A stretch of DNA of 64,000 nt from an uncultured Eubacteriales bacterium (GCA_949288175.1 CASEIV010000008.1:1-64000), one strand, 5' to 3'. Shown: positions 10,401 through 19,692, counted from the first letter of the stretch. Notes: generated from the sequence alone by a model not told the origin. A program made the numbers and translations.

Positions 10401-10996
10401 TCAACTTCATCTCCCCAAAATTCAATTCTCACACCGATTTTGTCAGAAACAGAAATATCTAAAATGCCACCTCTAATACTAAATTGTCCTCTTCCTTCTA
10501 TTAAATCACATCTTACATATCCTAGATTGACTAGCGTTTTCTTTATATCTTCTAATGAATAGATATCTCCTACTTTGAAATGTAGTAAGTTTTTAAACAA
10601 CACGTCTTTTGGTGGTAATTTTTGCATTAAAGCTTCTATTGTGGTAACTACAATTGGATTTCTTTTTTCTTTGATTTTACTTAGTACTTCTATTCTCTCA
10701 TAAGGCAAATCTTTACTTTCTGCAATATAGTCATAAGTGACAATTTCTTTTTTAGGAAAGATATCTCCTTTATCTACAAATGCTTTTAAATTTTCTGATA
10801 TTTGTTTTGCTTGAATTTCATTGTATGTAACAATTAAAATTGGTCTTTTGGCATATTCATTAATACTAGCTAATAACTCTACCATTCCCACGCCAGTTAA
10901 GCCCGATAACATAATCGGACTTTTTTCATTTTCTATTTGATTTACCAATGTTACAAACTTTTGAGATTTTCCAAGCTCTCCTAATATGGTATTCAT
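7456..10996 (-). pseudogene. mfd: Transcription-repair coupling factor, frameshifted by a 34-bp tandem duplication
   Basis: Mfd removes stalled RNA polymerase at DNA lesions and recruits UvrA. Here it is read in two pieces. The N-terminal piece (start 10996, AAGGAAGG site) carries the UvrB-like domain and the RNA-polymerase-interacting domain ('IGDYVVHRTYGIGIYIG'). It then runs out of frame and stops at 9164. The C-terminal piece (from about 9228) has the helicase core: 'GDVGYGKTEVAIR' (Walker A), 'DEEHRFG' (DExH), 'TATPIPRT', and the TRCF domain. The break coincides with two perfect 34-bp copies at 9252-9319. Removing one copy gives 1177 codons in a single frame, the usual Mfd length. It is therefore a recent mutation or an assembly error. 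An internal restart at the GTG near 9228 has no good binding site. Confidence 0.93.
9252..9319. repeat. 34-bp perfect tandem duplication inside mfd
   Basis: Bases 9252-9285 and 9286-9319 are identical, and the match breaks immediately on both sides apart from one base. The unit is 34 bases (3n+1), so it shifts the reading frame of mfd. It encodes the repeated 'WENTK/GKYQNK' region seen in two different frames. Confidence 0.95.
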
Positions 10997-11149
10997 TTTA
11001 TTTGCATTCCTTCCTTGTAACATAAATCTAGTTGATTTCTATATTATACTACTTTTTTAGGAAAATATAAAGAGTTTTCGTAAATATATTTTCTTTTAAC
11101 CATTGTTTTTTCTTGAATAGAAAGAATCGATTTTTCCTATTCAACCAAA

Positions 11150-11185
11150 AAGCAGAGTTGTTTATAATTACATCTCTGCTTTACA
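11150..11185 (-). terminator. Terminator of topB
   Basis: Inverted repeat AAAGCAGAG (about 11150-11158) and CTCTGCTTT (about 11174-11182), spanning the topB stop codon on the minus strand. A T-rich tract follows in the direction of transcription. Confidence 0.6.
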
Positions 11186-13178
11186 TTTTGACAACCAATT
11201 TATTAAATTTACTATTGATATAATTTTCTAATTTTGTCATAAACTCTTCTGGTTTGATTTCTTTTTTTGCCACCATATCTAACCCTTTTTCCCAGCTAGC
11301 TGTTAACTTTGGATTTAACATATCTGGCATAGATTGTAATACAATATCATAGATATATTCTCCTTTTTGACTAGGTGTAATAATTTGTGTTTTGTTATTA
11401 ATTTCTATATAATTAATCTTCTCTAATTTTTTTATAATTTCTCCTCTGGTTGCACTTGTTCCAATTCCAGCACCTTTTATTTGTTCTCTTAATTCCTCTT
11501 CTTCTATTAATTTTCCTGCATTTTCCATCGCTAGAATAATCGAACCTGAGTTATATCTGTTTGGTGGTGAAGTTTCTGCTTCTTTGATTTCAAAATTCTT
11601 AATCAATATTTCTTGTCCTTTTTTTAGTTTTTTTAGAATTTCTACATCAGTTGCTTTATTTTCACTATTCTTATTTTCTTCCTCTTTATTTTCCACATCT
11701 TGCTCACCATTTGTGGATTTCTTCTTTTTATTTTCATGTTTATCCACTGGTTTTAAAATTTCTAAAAATCCTTGATTGATACACACTCTTCCACTTGTGG
11801 TAAAGGTTTCTTTTTTCTCTTTATCCATTTCTACTTCAATCGTTAGCTGAATTTTATTATATTCTGCTGGTGGATAAAAAATCGCTAAGAAACGTTTTAC
11901 TATCACTAGATAAATATCTTTTTGCAGTTGTGATAAACTATTGAAATTTTCATATCCTTGTCCTGTTGGAATAATGGCATAGTGGTCTGTTATTTTACTA
12001 TCATTCACATATTTTGTTTTTGCTAAATTCGTAGAATATTTTTCTTCTACCATTTTCTTGATATATCCTTGTATCTCTTCATCTTTACAACCTTTTGCAA
12101 TTCCATTTAAGTTTTTATTGATTTCCTTACTAACTGCTGTTGATAATACTCTTGCATCTGTTCTAGGATATGTAACCAATTTTTTTTCATATAGATTTTG
12201 GATAATCTCTAATGTTTCATCAGGTTTGATTTTAAATCGTTTAGTACATTCATTTTGAATTTCTGCTAAATTGAATAGCAATGGTGCATTTTCTTTTTGT
12301 TTTGATTTTTTTAATTCTGTTATGAGCGCTTTTTTATTACTCAAACTAACAATAAATTCTTTTGCATCTTTTTCTTTTTTGAATCCTGTTTCATTATATA
12401 ATTTAGGAGATTCCCATACAATTGATTTTTCTGTTGCTTTCCAATCTGCTTTAAAAGAAGCTTGTTCTTCTCCAAATTCTCCTATGATTTTATAATATTT
12501 TGTCTTCACAAAATTTCTAATTTCTCTTTCACGAGACACAACCATTCCCAATACACAAGTCATCACTCTTCCCACAGAAATAGAGGCTCTATCTTCATGG
12601 ATATTTTGTGCTAATCTTCTTCCAAAGATAATAGATAATAATCTAGAAAAGTTAATGCCAATTAAATAATCTTCTTTTGCTCTTAAATAGGCACTATCTG
12701 ATAAACTATCATATTCTGACATATCTTTTGCTTCTCGAATACCTCTTAGAATTTCTTCTTCTGTTTGTGAGTCTATCCATACCCTTTTCATTTTTGCGTT
12801 TGGATTTGGTCTTGCCATCATAAACACAAGTCTTTGTATATATTCTCCTTCTCTTCCAGAGTCTCCAGCATTATATATTTCTTCTATATCTTCTCTTTGT
12901 AATAATTGTTGTACAATGTTAAATTGATTTTGCACCTGTGGTATAATTTCATATTTCCATTCTTCTGGAATAAATGGTAACGTATCTAGCCTCCAAAATT
13001 TTAATTTTTCATCATATTTTTCTGGATAACTCATAGTGACTAAATGGCCTACACACCATGTAATAATCCAATCACTGGATTCTAAATACCCATTTTTTCT
13101 ACTAGTCGTTATTTTTAATGCTTTTGCAAATTCCATTGCCACAGATGGTTTTTCTGTTATGATTAATTTTTTGCTCAA
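11181..13178 (-). CDS. topB: DNA topoisomerase III (type IA)
   Basis: A type IA topoisomerase that relaxes and decatenates DNA by single-strand passage. The Toprim motif 'LIITEKPSVA' is at the N-terminus. The catalytic tyrosine is in 'VTYPRTDARVL' near residue 340, and the C-terminal core shows 'GIGTSATRGEII'. It lacks the C-terminal zinc ribbons found in TopA. I choose the TTG at 13178, about nine bases from AAAGG; the ATG three codons earlier abuts that site. A lysine/glutamate/asparagine-rich insert (about residues 478-515) interrupts the core and is low-complexity. Conjugative elements also carry topB, but the neighbours here are chromosomal. Confidence 0.9.
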   Translation of the reverse strand: MSKKLIITEKPSVAMEFAKALKITTSRKNGYLESSDWIITWCVGHLVTMSYPEKYDEKLKFWRLDTLPFIPEEWKYEIIPQVQNQFNIVQQLLQREDIEEIYNAGDSGREGEYIQRLVFMMARPNPNAKMKRVWIDSQTEEEILRGIREAKDMSEYDSLSDSAYLRAKEDYLIGINFSRLLSIIFGRRLAQNIHEDRASISVGRVMTCVLGMVVSREREIRNFVKTKYYKIIGEFGEEQASFKADWKATEKSIVWESPKLYNETGFKKEKDAKEFIVSLSNKKALITELKKSKQKENAPLLFNLAEIQNECTKRFKIKPDETLEIIQNLYEKKLVTYPRTDARVLSTAVSKEINKNLNGIAKGCKDEEIQGYIKKMVEEKYSTNLAKTKYVNDSKITDHYAIIPTGQGYENFNSLSQLQKDIYLVIVKRFLAIFYPPAEYNKIQLTIEVEMDKEKKETFTTSGRVCINQGFLEILKPVDKHENKKKKSTNGEQDVENKEEENKNSENKATDVEILKKLKKGQEILIKNFEIKEAETSPPNRYNSGSIILAMENAGKLIEEEELREQIKGAGIGTSATRGEIIKKLEKINYIEINNKTQIITPSQKGEYIYDIVLQSMPDMLNPKLTASWEKGLDMVAKKEIKPEEFMTKLENYINSKFNKLVVKM

Positions 13179-13296
13179 TGTGATCATCCTTTTATTTTTT
13201 CTTCTATATATTAATTAAAACTCTTGTATTTCACTTATTTTATATTTCATATGTTATTTTCAAAATATCATTTTTGAAATATCATGTTTATAGTTT

Positions 13297-14073
13297 TCAT
13301 TTTATTGTTTTCATATAATTTACCACTTTATCATATATATTTTGATATTGTTTCATGGTTTCTTGATTATGAAACTCAAATCGATTATATATTTTTTCCA
13401 TATAATTTTTTTCTTTTATGTATTGAATACTATCTGTAAAATTAAAATCAAAAATATATGCAAAATGTCCTACTAAACTGTCTGCGCTTGTTTTTTTCTT
13501 ATGATAATCAATTCTTCCATTTTCCATAAATTCTTTATAAATCTCTTCGGTAATAACATCATCTGATAAATCTGCTTTTTCCCAAGCTGTTTCTTTCTTT
13601 TCATATGTTAATATATTTAAAATATCAGTCTTATCACTATCTCTCAATATTTTGATATGTAATAACTCTCTTGTGGTTAAATCATCTGGTATATCTGATT
13701 TATCTTTATTATGATAGAAAATGGCATTTTTTATTATATTATCATATTGATTGTCTTCTACAAATTTTCTAATAATTCCATCTTGCTTATTAAATAAAAC
13801 ATGTACACCAAATTCTCCATGGTTAACGCTTTTACTATCATTAAATGTATTAAATCTCTTTATTTGTTCAAACCTTCCTATATCATGAAGTAATCCAATT
13901 AATTCTGCTAATGCTACATCTTCCTTATTTAATTCTAATTTCATTGTTAATTTTTTTGCAATTTGTGATACTCTTTCTATATGCTCTACTTTTAATTTTA
14001 TCTTGTCATTTTGAATATCATAATTTTTTACATAATTTGCAAATGCTTTTTTAGCTACTAGCATATCAATCAT
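13297..14073 (-). CDS. HD-domain phosphohydrolase
   Basis: A cytosolic metal-dependent phosphohydrolase of the HD superfamily, 258 residues. The HD motif is 'IGLLHDIGRFEQ' near residue 75, with an upstream His in 'KVEHIERV' and downstream 'FYHNKDK' and 'RDSDKTDIL' as further metal ligands. Substrates of such stand-alone HD proteins are usually nucleotides or modified nucleotides; none can be assigned. The ATG at 14073 is chosen because GAGGTG precedes it at normal spacing; an earlier in-frame GTG is part of that site. Confidence 0.8.
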   Translation of the reverse strand: MIDMLVAKKAFANYVKNYDIQNDKIKLKVEHIERVSQIAKKLTMKLELNKEDVALAELIGLLHDIGRFEQIKRFNTFNDSKSVNHGEFGVHVLFNKQDGIIRKFVEDNQYDNIIKNAIFYHNKDKSDIPDDLTTRELLHIKILRDSDKTDILNILTYEKKETAWEKADLSDDVITEEIYKEFMENGRIDYHKKKTSADSLVGHFAYIFDFNFTDSIQYIKEKNYMEKIYNRFEFHNQETMKQYQNIYDKVVNYMKTIK

Positions 14074-14082
14074 ATTTTTCAC

Positions 14083-14422
14083 CTCGTTTTGAATTTTATC
14101 ATTTTTTATTTTTTATTTCAAGCTAAAATCTTCTTGAGATAAATCGGTTTTGATTCATTTATGAAATTGTCTCACTTATGCCGAGGGAAGTTATTGATTT
14201 TGAGTAAATCCTTTGGTATTCTTTTGTTCTCAAATGCCTTATTAAATCTTTTGACTTTTTCTATATTATTATATAACAGTTTAAAAAAAGTATATAACTC
14301 TTATTAAAGATAATTTGGAAAATAAAACGATTTTAAAAAAAATTATATTAAAATTATAATATTGTTTTAAAATAATTGATTTCATAAAAGCCTACTAGTT
14401 ATAAAAGCATACTAATAAGCTT
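14083..14422. other. Gene-free interval
   Basis: AT-rich DNA without a convincing gene. It holds a hairpin with nine-base arms (CATAAAAGC at about 14383 pairing with GCTTTTATG at about 14418), a likely terminator for the minus-strand coiled-coil gene that ends at 14423. A stretch around 14150-14260 has slightly higher GC and a short interrupted reading frame on the minus strand, possibly gene debris; I could not identify it. Confidence 0.5.
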
Positions 14423-15043
14423 TTATGAATTTTGAACTTTTGAATTTAAAATATAAAGTTGATGTTCATGCTTTTCTAATATATTTTCACATTTTGTAAT
14501 TCTTTTATTTTGTTCTTCGATTTTTTCTGTATTTATTTTAAATGCATCAAATAAAGCAACTAATTTTTCTCCATGCTCTACTTCTATTCTAGCTACAGAA
14601 CCACTAATATTTCGTAATTCTTGTTTGATTTCTGGTATTTCTTCTAATTGTTTCTTAATTTGTGTTATTTCATCTTTCATCTTTGGAATTTCTTCTAATT
14701 GTTTCTTAATTTGTGCTATTTCATCTTTCATCTTTGGAATTTCTTCTAATTGTTTCTTAATTTTTTCATCTTTCATCTTTGGAATTTCTTCTAATTGTTT
14801 CTTAATTTGTGCTATTTCATCTTCCATCTTTGGAATTTTTTCTACTTGTTTCTTAATTTGCAATATTTCATCTTCAATTTTTGGTATCTTTTGTACTTGT
14901 TTTTCTATTTCTGGTATCTTTTGTACCTGCTTTTTCATTTCCAATATTTCTTGTTTTATTTGAGGTATTTCTTTAACTTGTTCTTTTGTTTCTTTTACTT
15001 CTTCATATATCTTTAATAAAATATTTTCATTATTACTACTCAT
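14423..15043 (-). CDS. Coiled-coil protein with tandem 17-residue repeats
   Basis: A 206-residue, highly charged protein without signal peptide or membrane segment. Most of it is a run of 17-residue units of the form 'KMKDEIAQIKKQLEEIP', with more diverged upstream units ('KIPEIEKQVQ'). One unit is 15 residues. The regular I/L spacing predicts a long coiled coil broken by prolines. The last ~55 residues are non-repetitive ('LFDAFKINTEKIEEQNKRI'). The ATG at 15043 is taken because AGGAGGG lies at ideal distance; upstream in-frame codons have no site. Cellular role unknown. It is divergent from the metallopeptidase-like gene at 15261. Confidence 0.82.
   Translation of the reverse strand: MSSNNENILLKIYEEVKETKEQVKEIPQIKQEILEMKKQVQKIPEIEKQVQKIPKIEDEILQIKKQVEKIPKMEDEIAQIKKQLEEIPKMKDEKIKKQLEEIPKMKDEIAQIKKQLEEIPKMKDEITQIKKQLEEIPEIKQELRNISGSVARIEVEHGEKLVALFDAFKINTEKIEEQNKRITKCENILEKHEHQLYILNSKVQNS
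14637..14850. repeat. 51-bp in-frame tandem repeats
   Basis: DNA units of 51 bases encoding the 17-residue repeat are nearly identical to each other here. One copy lacks six bases, giving a 15-residue unit while keeping the frame. High identity makes copy-number change by slippage likely. Confidence 0.8.
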
Positions 15044-15260
15044 TCTTTCCCTCCTTTCTTTTTTTGCTATTATATATTCTAAATTTCCTAATGTCAACAA
15101 AAACATTTCGACAAAATTCTACATTTACATTTTTTCGCATTAATGATATTCCTGTTTATTTGTCATTAAACTGTAAAGAATATTTAATCATATTGAAATA
15201 TTCTTTATCTTTTCTTATAGTATAATATGGTTAGATAATTATATACTAGGGAGAATTAGA

Positions 15261-16364
15261 ATGAGTATCAAATCTGATTTAAAAAAAGATGGAATTGAAG
15301 TAACAGAAAAATTAGACACTTTAAAAATCAACTCTATCGCTAAAAATATCGCATCTAAATTATGCCAAACCTTTCCTTCTTATAGACTAAATGAAAATGA
15401 ACTATTCATAAAATTATCTAGATTAGATATGTATAAAGCAAAAATGCCTGAAGGAATGGCAGAAGCAAATTACTATTATAAAAATACTTCTATTTATTTT
15501 AATGAACATATTCCTGAAGAAGATATGGAAGAATTTGCTATTCATGAATGTATCCATTATCTTCAAGAGGTAAAAGATAAAAGAAATTATTTATTAAAAA
15601 TGGGATTGTGTGATTACACTGAATTTAAAATCTATGGATTAGGATTAAATGAAGCAGCTGTTCAATTAATGTCATCAAAAGTGATTGGTATTCCAAAAGA
15701 TTATGTGAAATATTTTGGAATTAGCTTTGAAACAACAAGTCCTTCTTATTATCCTTTAGAATGTTGTCTAGTAAATCAGTTAGCATTCATCACAGGTGAG
15801 GATGTTTTATTTAAAAGTACGCTAAATAGTGATGATAATTTCAAAATCAAATTTTCTGAATTAACATCACCAAAAGCTTTTATGGCTATCCAAAACGCTA
15901 TCGATGAAATTTTATTTGCAGAAGAAGATATTATTAAATTAAATAATAAGATTGCTTTAATTGACGATAGAAATAAGAAAGTTGATGACATGGTTAAAAA
16001 AATTGATGATTTAAAAGAAAAAATTAAAGTAACATTTTTAAGAACGCAAAACTTAATTATCTCTAGTTATTTTGATAAAGCCTTTTTAAATATAACAAAT
16101 TTAGAGGAATTAGAAAATTATAGAAAAAAATTATATGATATAAAATCTTATTTAGGATTTGCTGAAGGATACACATTTTTCAATGATTATTATGTTGAAA
16201 AAATGTCTCAACTAGAACATAAATATAATATATTAGAAAATGGTGGTACTGAAACAGCATTACATATAAAACCAAAAAAAGAAAGCAAGATTATGACCTT
16301 ATTTAGAAAAATTAAGCGCCTTCTTTTAGGTAAATCTTCTGAAACTGGAAATAATGATATTTAA
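15261..16364 (+). CDS. Hypothetical zincin-like (HExxH) protein
   Basis: A 367-residue protein with the zinc-metallopeptidase signature 'HECIHYLQE' near residue 95 and a likely third-ligand glutamate in 'GLNEAAVQLMSSK' near residue 133. No signal peptide or transmembrane segment is seen, so it is probably cytosolic. The C-terminal 150 residues form helices and a coiled coil ('KVDDMVKKIDDLKEKIKV'), ending in a basic segment ('FRKIKRLLLGK') that could touch the membrane. A TATAAT box at 15221-15226 and AGGGAG before the ATG support the start. I do not recognise the family. Peptidase activity is inferred only from the motif. Confidence 0.75.
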   Translation: MSIKSDLKKDGIEVTEKLDTLKINSIAKNIASKLCQTFPSYRLNENELFIKLSRLDMYKAKMPEGMAEANYYYKNTSIYFNEHIPEEDMEEFAIHECIHYLQEVKDKRNYLLKMGLCDYTEFKIYGLGLNEAAVQLMSSKVIGIPKDYVKYFGISFETTSPSYYPLECCLVNQLAFITGEDVLFKSTLNSDDNFKIKFSELTSPKAFMAIQNAIDEILFAEEDIIKLNNKIALIDDRNKKVDDMVKKIDDLKEKIKVTFLRTQNLIISSYFDKAFLNITNLEELENYRKKLYDIKSYLGFAEGYTFFNDYYVEKMSQLEHKYNILENGGTETALHIKPKKESKIMTLFRKIKRLLLGKSSETGNNDI

Positions 16365-16368
16365 ACCA

Positions 16369-16412
16369 AAAACACTTTAGTGAATACAGCATCTTTACTA
16401 AAGTGTTTTATC
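16369..16412 (+). terminator. Terminator after the HExxH protein gene
   Basis: AAACACTTTAGT (about 16370-16381) pairs with ACTAAAGTGTTT (about 16397-16408), followed by a T-rich tail. Confidence 0.8.
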
Positions 16413-16483
16413 TTATTGTATAAAGAAACGATTTTTATTTTGACATTATATAGGTTTTATCATATGCCATAAGTTTATGTTTT

Positions 16484-17737
16484 TTATATATTTTTTATGA
16501 TATTTTTCGCAGCTTCTCTTCCTGACCTTGCTGCCCATGCAACCGTTCCTTTCATCCCTACCAAATCTCCTCCTGCATAAACTTTAGGATTAGAGGTTTT
16601 ATATTCTTCATCAACTTGTATGTTTCCCCATTTATTTAAGTCTAATCTTAAATCTTTTACATATTCTTGTGGTTTTGAACCTAATGCCATAACAATATAA
16701 TCAACATCTACTTGATAATTACTATTTTCAATATTAACAGGTGATAATCTACTATCTCCTTCTTTTTGAATTAATTTTGTTTTGATTAATTCCACTTTTT
16801 CTACTTTTTCACTTCCTAATATTTTGACAATATTATTTTGAAAAGCAAACTTTATGCCTTCTGCTTTTGCATCTGCTATTTCTTTCTTTTCTGCTGGCAT
16901 TTGTTCTTCTGCTCTTCTATAAACCACTGTTACTTCTTTTGCACCCAACTTATTAATTGTTCTCGCACAGTCCATTGCCACATTTCCTCCACCAGTAACA
17001 ATTACCTTCTTTCCTGTATAATCTGGATGTAAATTGTATTCTAGTAATTCATTCCCACCATAAACACCTTCTAAGTCTTCTCCTTCTACTCCCATCTTTG
17101 AAGAACAGTTAGCACCGATGCTTAAAAATATAGCATCATATTCATTTTCTATATCTTTTAAAGTAAAATCTTTTTCAATCTCTTGATTGTATTTTACTTC
17201 TATTCCTAAATCTAGGATATCTTTTACAGTATTTTCTACAATCTCTTTTGGTAGTCTAAATTCTGGTATTCCAAACATTAATAAACCACCTAAGTAGTCA
17301 TATTTTTCATATATTGTAACTCCATACCCTTCTTTTGCCAAAAAGGCTGCACAAGTTAGCCCTGCTGGTCCTCCTCCGATAATGGCTACTTTTTTATCAT
17401 TTTTTTCTACCTTTTCATAACAATCTGATAAATGATATCCTAATTCATGTACTTTATCAAAAGTATAGGCCTCTAATTCTCCTATAGAAACTGGTTCTCC
17501 TTTTATTCCTCTTATACAAGAACCTTGGCATTGCTTTTCATGTGGACAAATTTTTCCACACACACCTGGCAAAACAGTAGTTTCTGATAGAATTTTATAT
17601 GCTTCTAAATATTCTTCTTTTTTTAAGGCTTGTATAAAATCTGGTATATGATTGTTTAATGGGCAACCTTTTAAAGAACATGGTTTTACTTTGCAATTTA
17701 AACAATAATTTACTTTTTCTTCAATTTCTTTTATCAC
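16484..17737 (-). CDS. GltD-like NAD(P)-dependent oxidoreductase
   Basis: A 417-residue FAD and NAD(P)H-binding oxidoreductase of the glutamate synthase small-subunit family. Two N-terminal Fe-S cysteine sets are visible: Cys12, 15, 20, 25 and Cys60, 64, 70, 74. The FAD Rossmann motif is 'AIIGGGPAGLTCAAFLAKEGYG' (about residue 115); the NADP motif is 'VIVTGGGNVAMDCA'; the closing FAD motif is 'VYAGGDLVGMKGTVAWAARSGREAA'. No glutamate synthase large subunit is adjacent. Stand-alone members act as electron-transfer modules in other systems (for example the NfnB or SudA types), so the partner is uncertain. Translation starts at GTG after AGAGGAG. Confidence 0.88.
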   Translation of the reverse strand: MIKEIEEKVNYCLNCKVKPCSLKGCPLNNHIPDFIQALKKEEYLEAYKILSETTVLPGVCGKICPHEKQCQGSCIRGIKGEPVSIGELEAYTFDKVHELGYHLSDCYEKVEKNDKKVAIIGGGPAGLTCAAFLAKEGYGVTIYEKYDYLGGLLMFGIPEFRLPKEIVENTVKDILDLGIEVKYNQEIEKDFTLKDIENEYDAIFLSIGANCSSKMGVEGEDLEGVYGGNELLEYNLHPDYTGKKVIVTGGGNVAMDCARTINKLGAKEVTVVYRRAEEQMPAEKKEIADAKAEGIKFAFQNNIVKILGSEKVEKVELIKTKLIQKEGDSRLSPVNIENSNYQVDVDYIVMALGSKPQEYVKDLRLDLNKWGNIQVDEEYKTSNPKVYAGGDLVGMKGTVAWAARSGREAAKNIIKNI

Positions 17738-17783
17738 TTTTGCTCCTCTTCTCTTATTATTTTATATATATTTATTTTTAAAA

Positions 17784-17812
17784 AAAGAATTGAAATTGTC
17801 AATTCTTTTTTA
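17784..17812 (-). terminator. Terminator downstream of the UDG/long-hairpin transcript
   Basis: AAAAGAATTGA and TCAATTCTTTT form an 11-bp stem around 'AATTG', flanked by A and T runs on both sides, so it can work in either direction. Confidence 0.65.
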
Positions 17813-17894
17813 TTTATTCTATAAAATATTTTACATTGTTTACATTGTTAAGTCAATAAAAGTGACTTAATAGTATATCAAATTATAGCATCAT

Positions 17895-18074
17895 TCAGTG
17901 TGCAATTTCTAGAAGGTATATATATTATATTTTAAGCGGGTTTCGGGGAACCGACACGCTACATACTGTTAATAAATCAACGACAGTCCCGTGGGAGTTG
18001 ATTTATGTACAGTATGTAAAGTGTTGGGATAGCGAAAAATATAATATATATACCTTCCAGAAATTGCACACTGA
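17895..18074. repeat. 180-nt long hairpin element I
   Basis: The outer arms, 39 bases each (17895-17933 and 18036-18074), are complementary with one mismatch. Inside, CCGACAC (about 17951-17957) pairs with GTGTTGG. A third stem pairs 17961-17981 with 17997-18018 around a 15-base loop, GACAGTCCCGTGGGA. It sits between the UDG stop and the gltD-like gene. It could be a miniature transposable element or a structured 3'-UTR/ncRNA. No coding capacity. Confidence 0.8.
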
Positions 18075-18099
18075 ACAGTAACTTATTTTAATATTTATA

Positions 18100-18648
18100 T
18101 CATTTTATCTCTTCTACCACTTTTTGTAAATCCTTTATAAAATCTATTTTTTTCGTTTCATCTCTTAACAATGCTGCTGGATGCCAAGTTGGCATATATT
18201 TTATGCCTTTCTTTTCTACCCATTTTCCTCTAGAAGCTGTAATACCATATTCTTTTCCTAGAATATTTTTCAAAGCAACACTTCCCAACAAAACAATAAT
18301 CTCTGGCTGTACAAGTATGACTTGATTTCTTAAATAATTCAAGCATGCTATTGCTTCATCATCTTCTGGATTTCTATTACCTGGTGGTCTACATTTTACA
18401 ACATTAGCAATATACACTTCTTTTCTATCAATACCCAAAGTTTCAAATGCTAAATTCATTAATTTTCCAGCGCTTCCTACAAAAGGTTCACCTAATCTGT
18501 CCTCGTCTGCTCCAGGTCCTTCTCCAATGAACATTAACTTTGCATGTTTATTTCCAGTCCCAAATACAATGTTTTGTCTTGTCTTACATAATTTACACTT
18601 ATTACAATCTTTAATTGACTCTTCTAATTCTTCCCATGTTTTAAACAT
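18100..18648 (-). CDS. Type-4 (4Fe-4S) uracil-DNA glycosylase
   Basis: Removes uracil from DNA to start base-excision repair. The 182-residue protein has the family 4 signature: N-terminal cysteines in 'CNKCKLC' (Cys15, 18, 21), 'GEGPGADEDRLGEPFVG' as the water-activating and uracil-binding motif, and 'KCRPPGNRNP' with another cluster cysteine. The 'WHPAALLR' loop is near the C-terminus. AAAGGATG precedes the ATG. It belongs to a run of repair genes with addB and the OGG1-like glycosylase, although pgeF lies between. Confidence 0.93.
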   Translation of the reverse strand: MFKTWEELEESIKDCNKCKLCKTRQNIVFGTGNKHAKLMFIGEGPGADEDRLGEPFVGSAGKLMNLAFETLGIDRKEVYIANVVKCRPPGNRNPEDDEAIACLNYLRNQVILVQPEIIVLLGSVALKNILGKEYGITASRGKWVEKKGIKYMPTWHPAALLRDETKKIDFIKDLQKVVEEIK

Positions 18649-18721
18649 TTTTATTACATCCTTTATTTAATTTTTTATAAATACCATATTCATACTTAGC
18701 CTTCTGTGTAATCCATGGTAT

Positions 18722-19612
18722 TCATTTTAATTCTATCACTGCTGTTTCTGTATTATAATCTTTCTTTTCGATTCGATAGGAATGTATCATATCTAAATGA
18801 CAAACACTACAAATCCCTGAATCGATAATATTTTCTGGATTTAGTCCTTCTCTTTGAAGAAGAATTTTGTTAATTAAAACTGTATCAATATTCCATTTTG
18901 TCTTTTCTACTTTTTCTTCTATAAAATCTGTTAACTGAATTGTTTTTTCTTGATTTTCTTTTTCTATATCTATAAATTTAACATCTTTTAAATCGTAAAA
19001 TTCTTTTTCAAACATGTCTTTGACATCTTTATCTACTTGAAAATGGCATTTTCTAATACTTGGACAAATACAACATATGATATCTTGTGGATTACTACCA
19101 AATTCTTTTACCATTTTTTGAGCCGTTTTGACAGAAATTCTTTGCAAAGTTCCTCTCCAACCAGAATGTGTATTGGCAATGACACGTTTTACTGGATCAA
19201 AAAATAATAATAAGATACAATCTGCATTGGTTGTTGCTAATGCCAAATTGCTTTTATTCGTAATCAGTCCATCTTCTATTCCTTCTTCTGTTAAGCTAAA
19301 GTCTGGTTTATCTGTATTCATTTTCCCTTGAACAATTTTAATGGTGTCTGTATGATTTTGATTTGCTTGCACAATATGTGTATCGTTACTCCCAATGCAA
19401 CTACATAGTTTTTTATATGATTTTCTTGCTAATTCCATTCTTTCCGGTAATGCTGGATTTTGATTTACTGCTGTTGTTTTAAATCCTACATCTAATCCTA
19501 ATGCATATGCATGATGAATGATATCTTTATATTCTAATAATTTTCTAAATTGTAAATATCCTATTGTTTTATCCTTTACATGAATTACATTTTTATTAGA
19601 TAAATCTTTCAT
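18722..19612 (-). CDS. pgeF: Peptidoglycan editing factor PgeF (laccase-domain, YfiH family)
   Basis: A 296-residue cytosolic metalloprotein of the YfiH/PgeF family, known to prevent incorporation of wrong amino acids into peptidoglycan precursors. Family members also show purine nucleoside phosphorylase or polyphenol oxidase activity. Signature segments: 'NADCILLLFFDP', 'NTHSGWRGTLQ' with a metal His, and 'CICPSIRKCHFQV' with Cys and His ligands. The ATG at 19612 is chosen over one 33 bases upstream because GAGGTGA precedes it. It lies between addB and the UDG gene on the same strand. Confidence 0.9.
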   Translation of the reverse strand: MKDLSNKNVIHVKDKTIGYLQFRKLLEYKDIIHHAYALGLDVGFKTTAVNQNPALPERMELARKSYKKLCSCIGSNDTHIVQANQNHTDTIKIVQGKMNTDKPDFSLTEEGIEDGLITNKSNLALATTNADCILLLFFDPVKRVIANTHSGWRGTLQRISVKTAQKMVKEFGSNPQDIICCICPSIRKCHFQVDKDVKDMFEKEFYDLKDVKFIDIEKENQEKTIQLTDFIEEKVEKTKWNIDTVLINKILLQREGLNPENIIDSGICSVCHLDMIHSYRIEKKDYNTETAVIELK

Positions 19613-19692
19613 ATCTTCACCTCGTAAAATAAACATTTCGTACATTTTATATTTTTTACTCTTTTACCTGATTTAACTTATCATATCATTTT

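Noticed and set aside
14150..14260. Possible gene remnant on the minus strand between the coiled-coil and HD genes
   Set aside because: A short frame (about 38 codons with an internal stop) looks protein-like, but I could not match it to a family, so no feature was called.
14637..14850. CRISPR-like array
   Set aside because: The 51-bp units are contiguous, in frame and coding, with no unique spacers.
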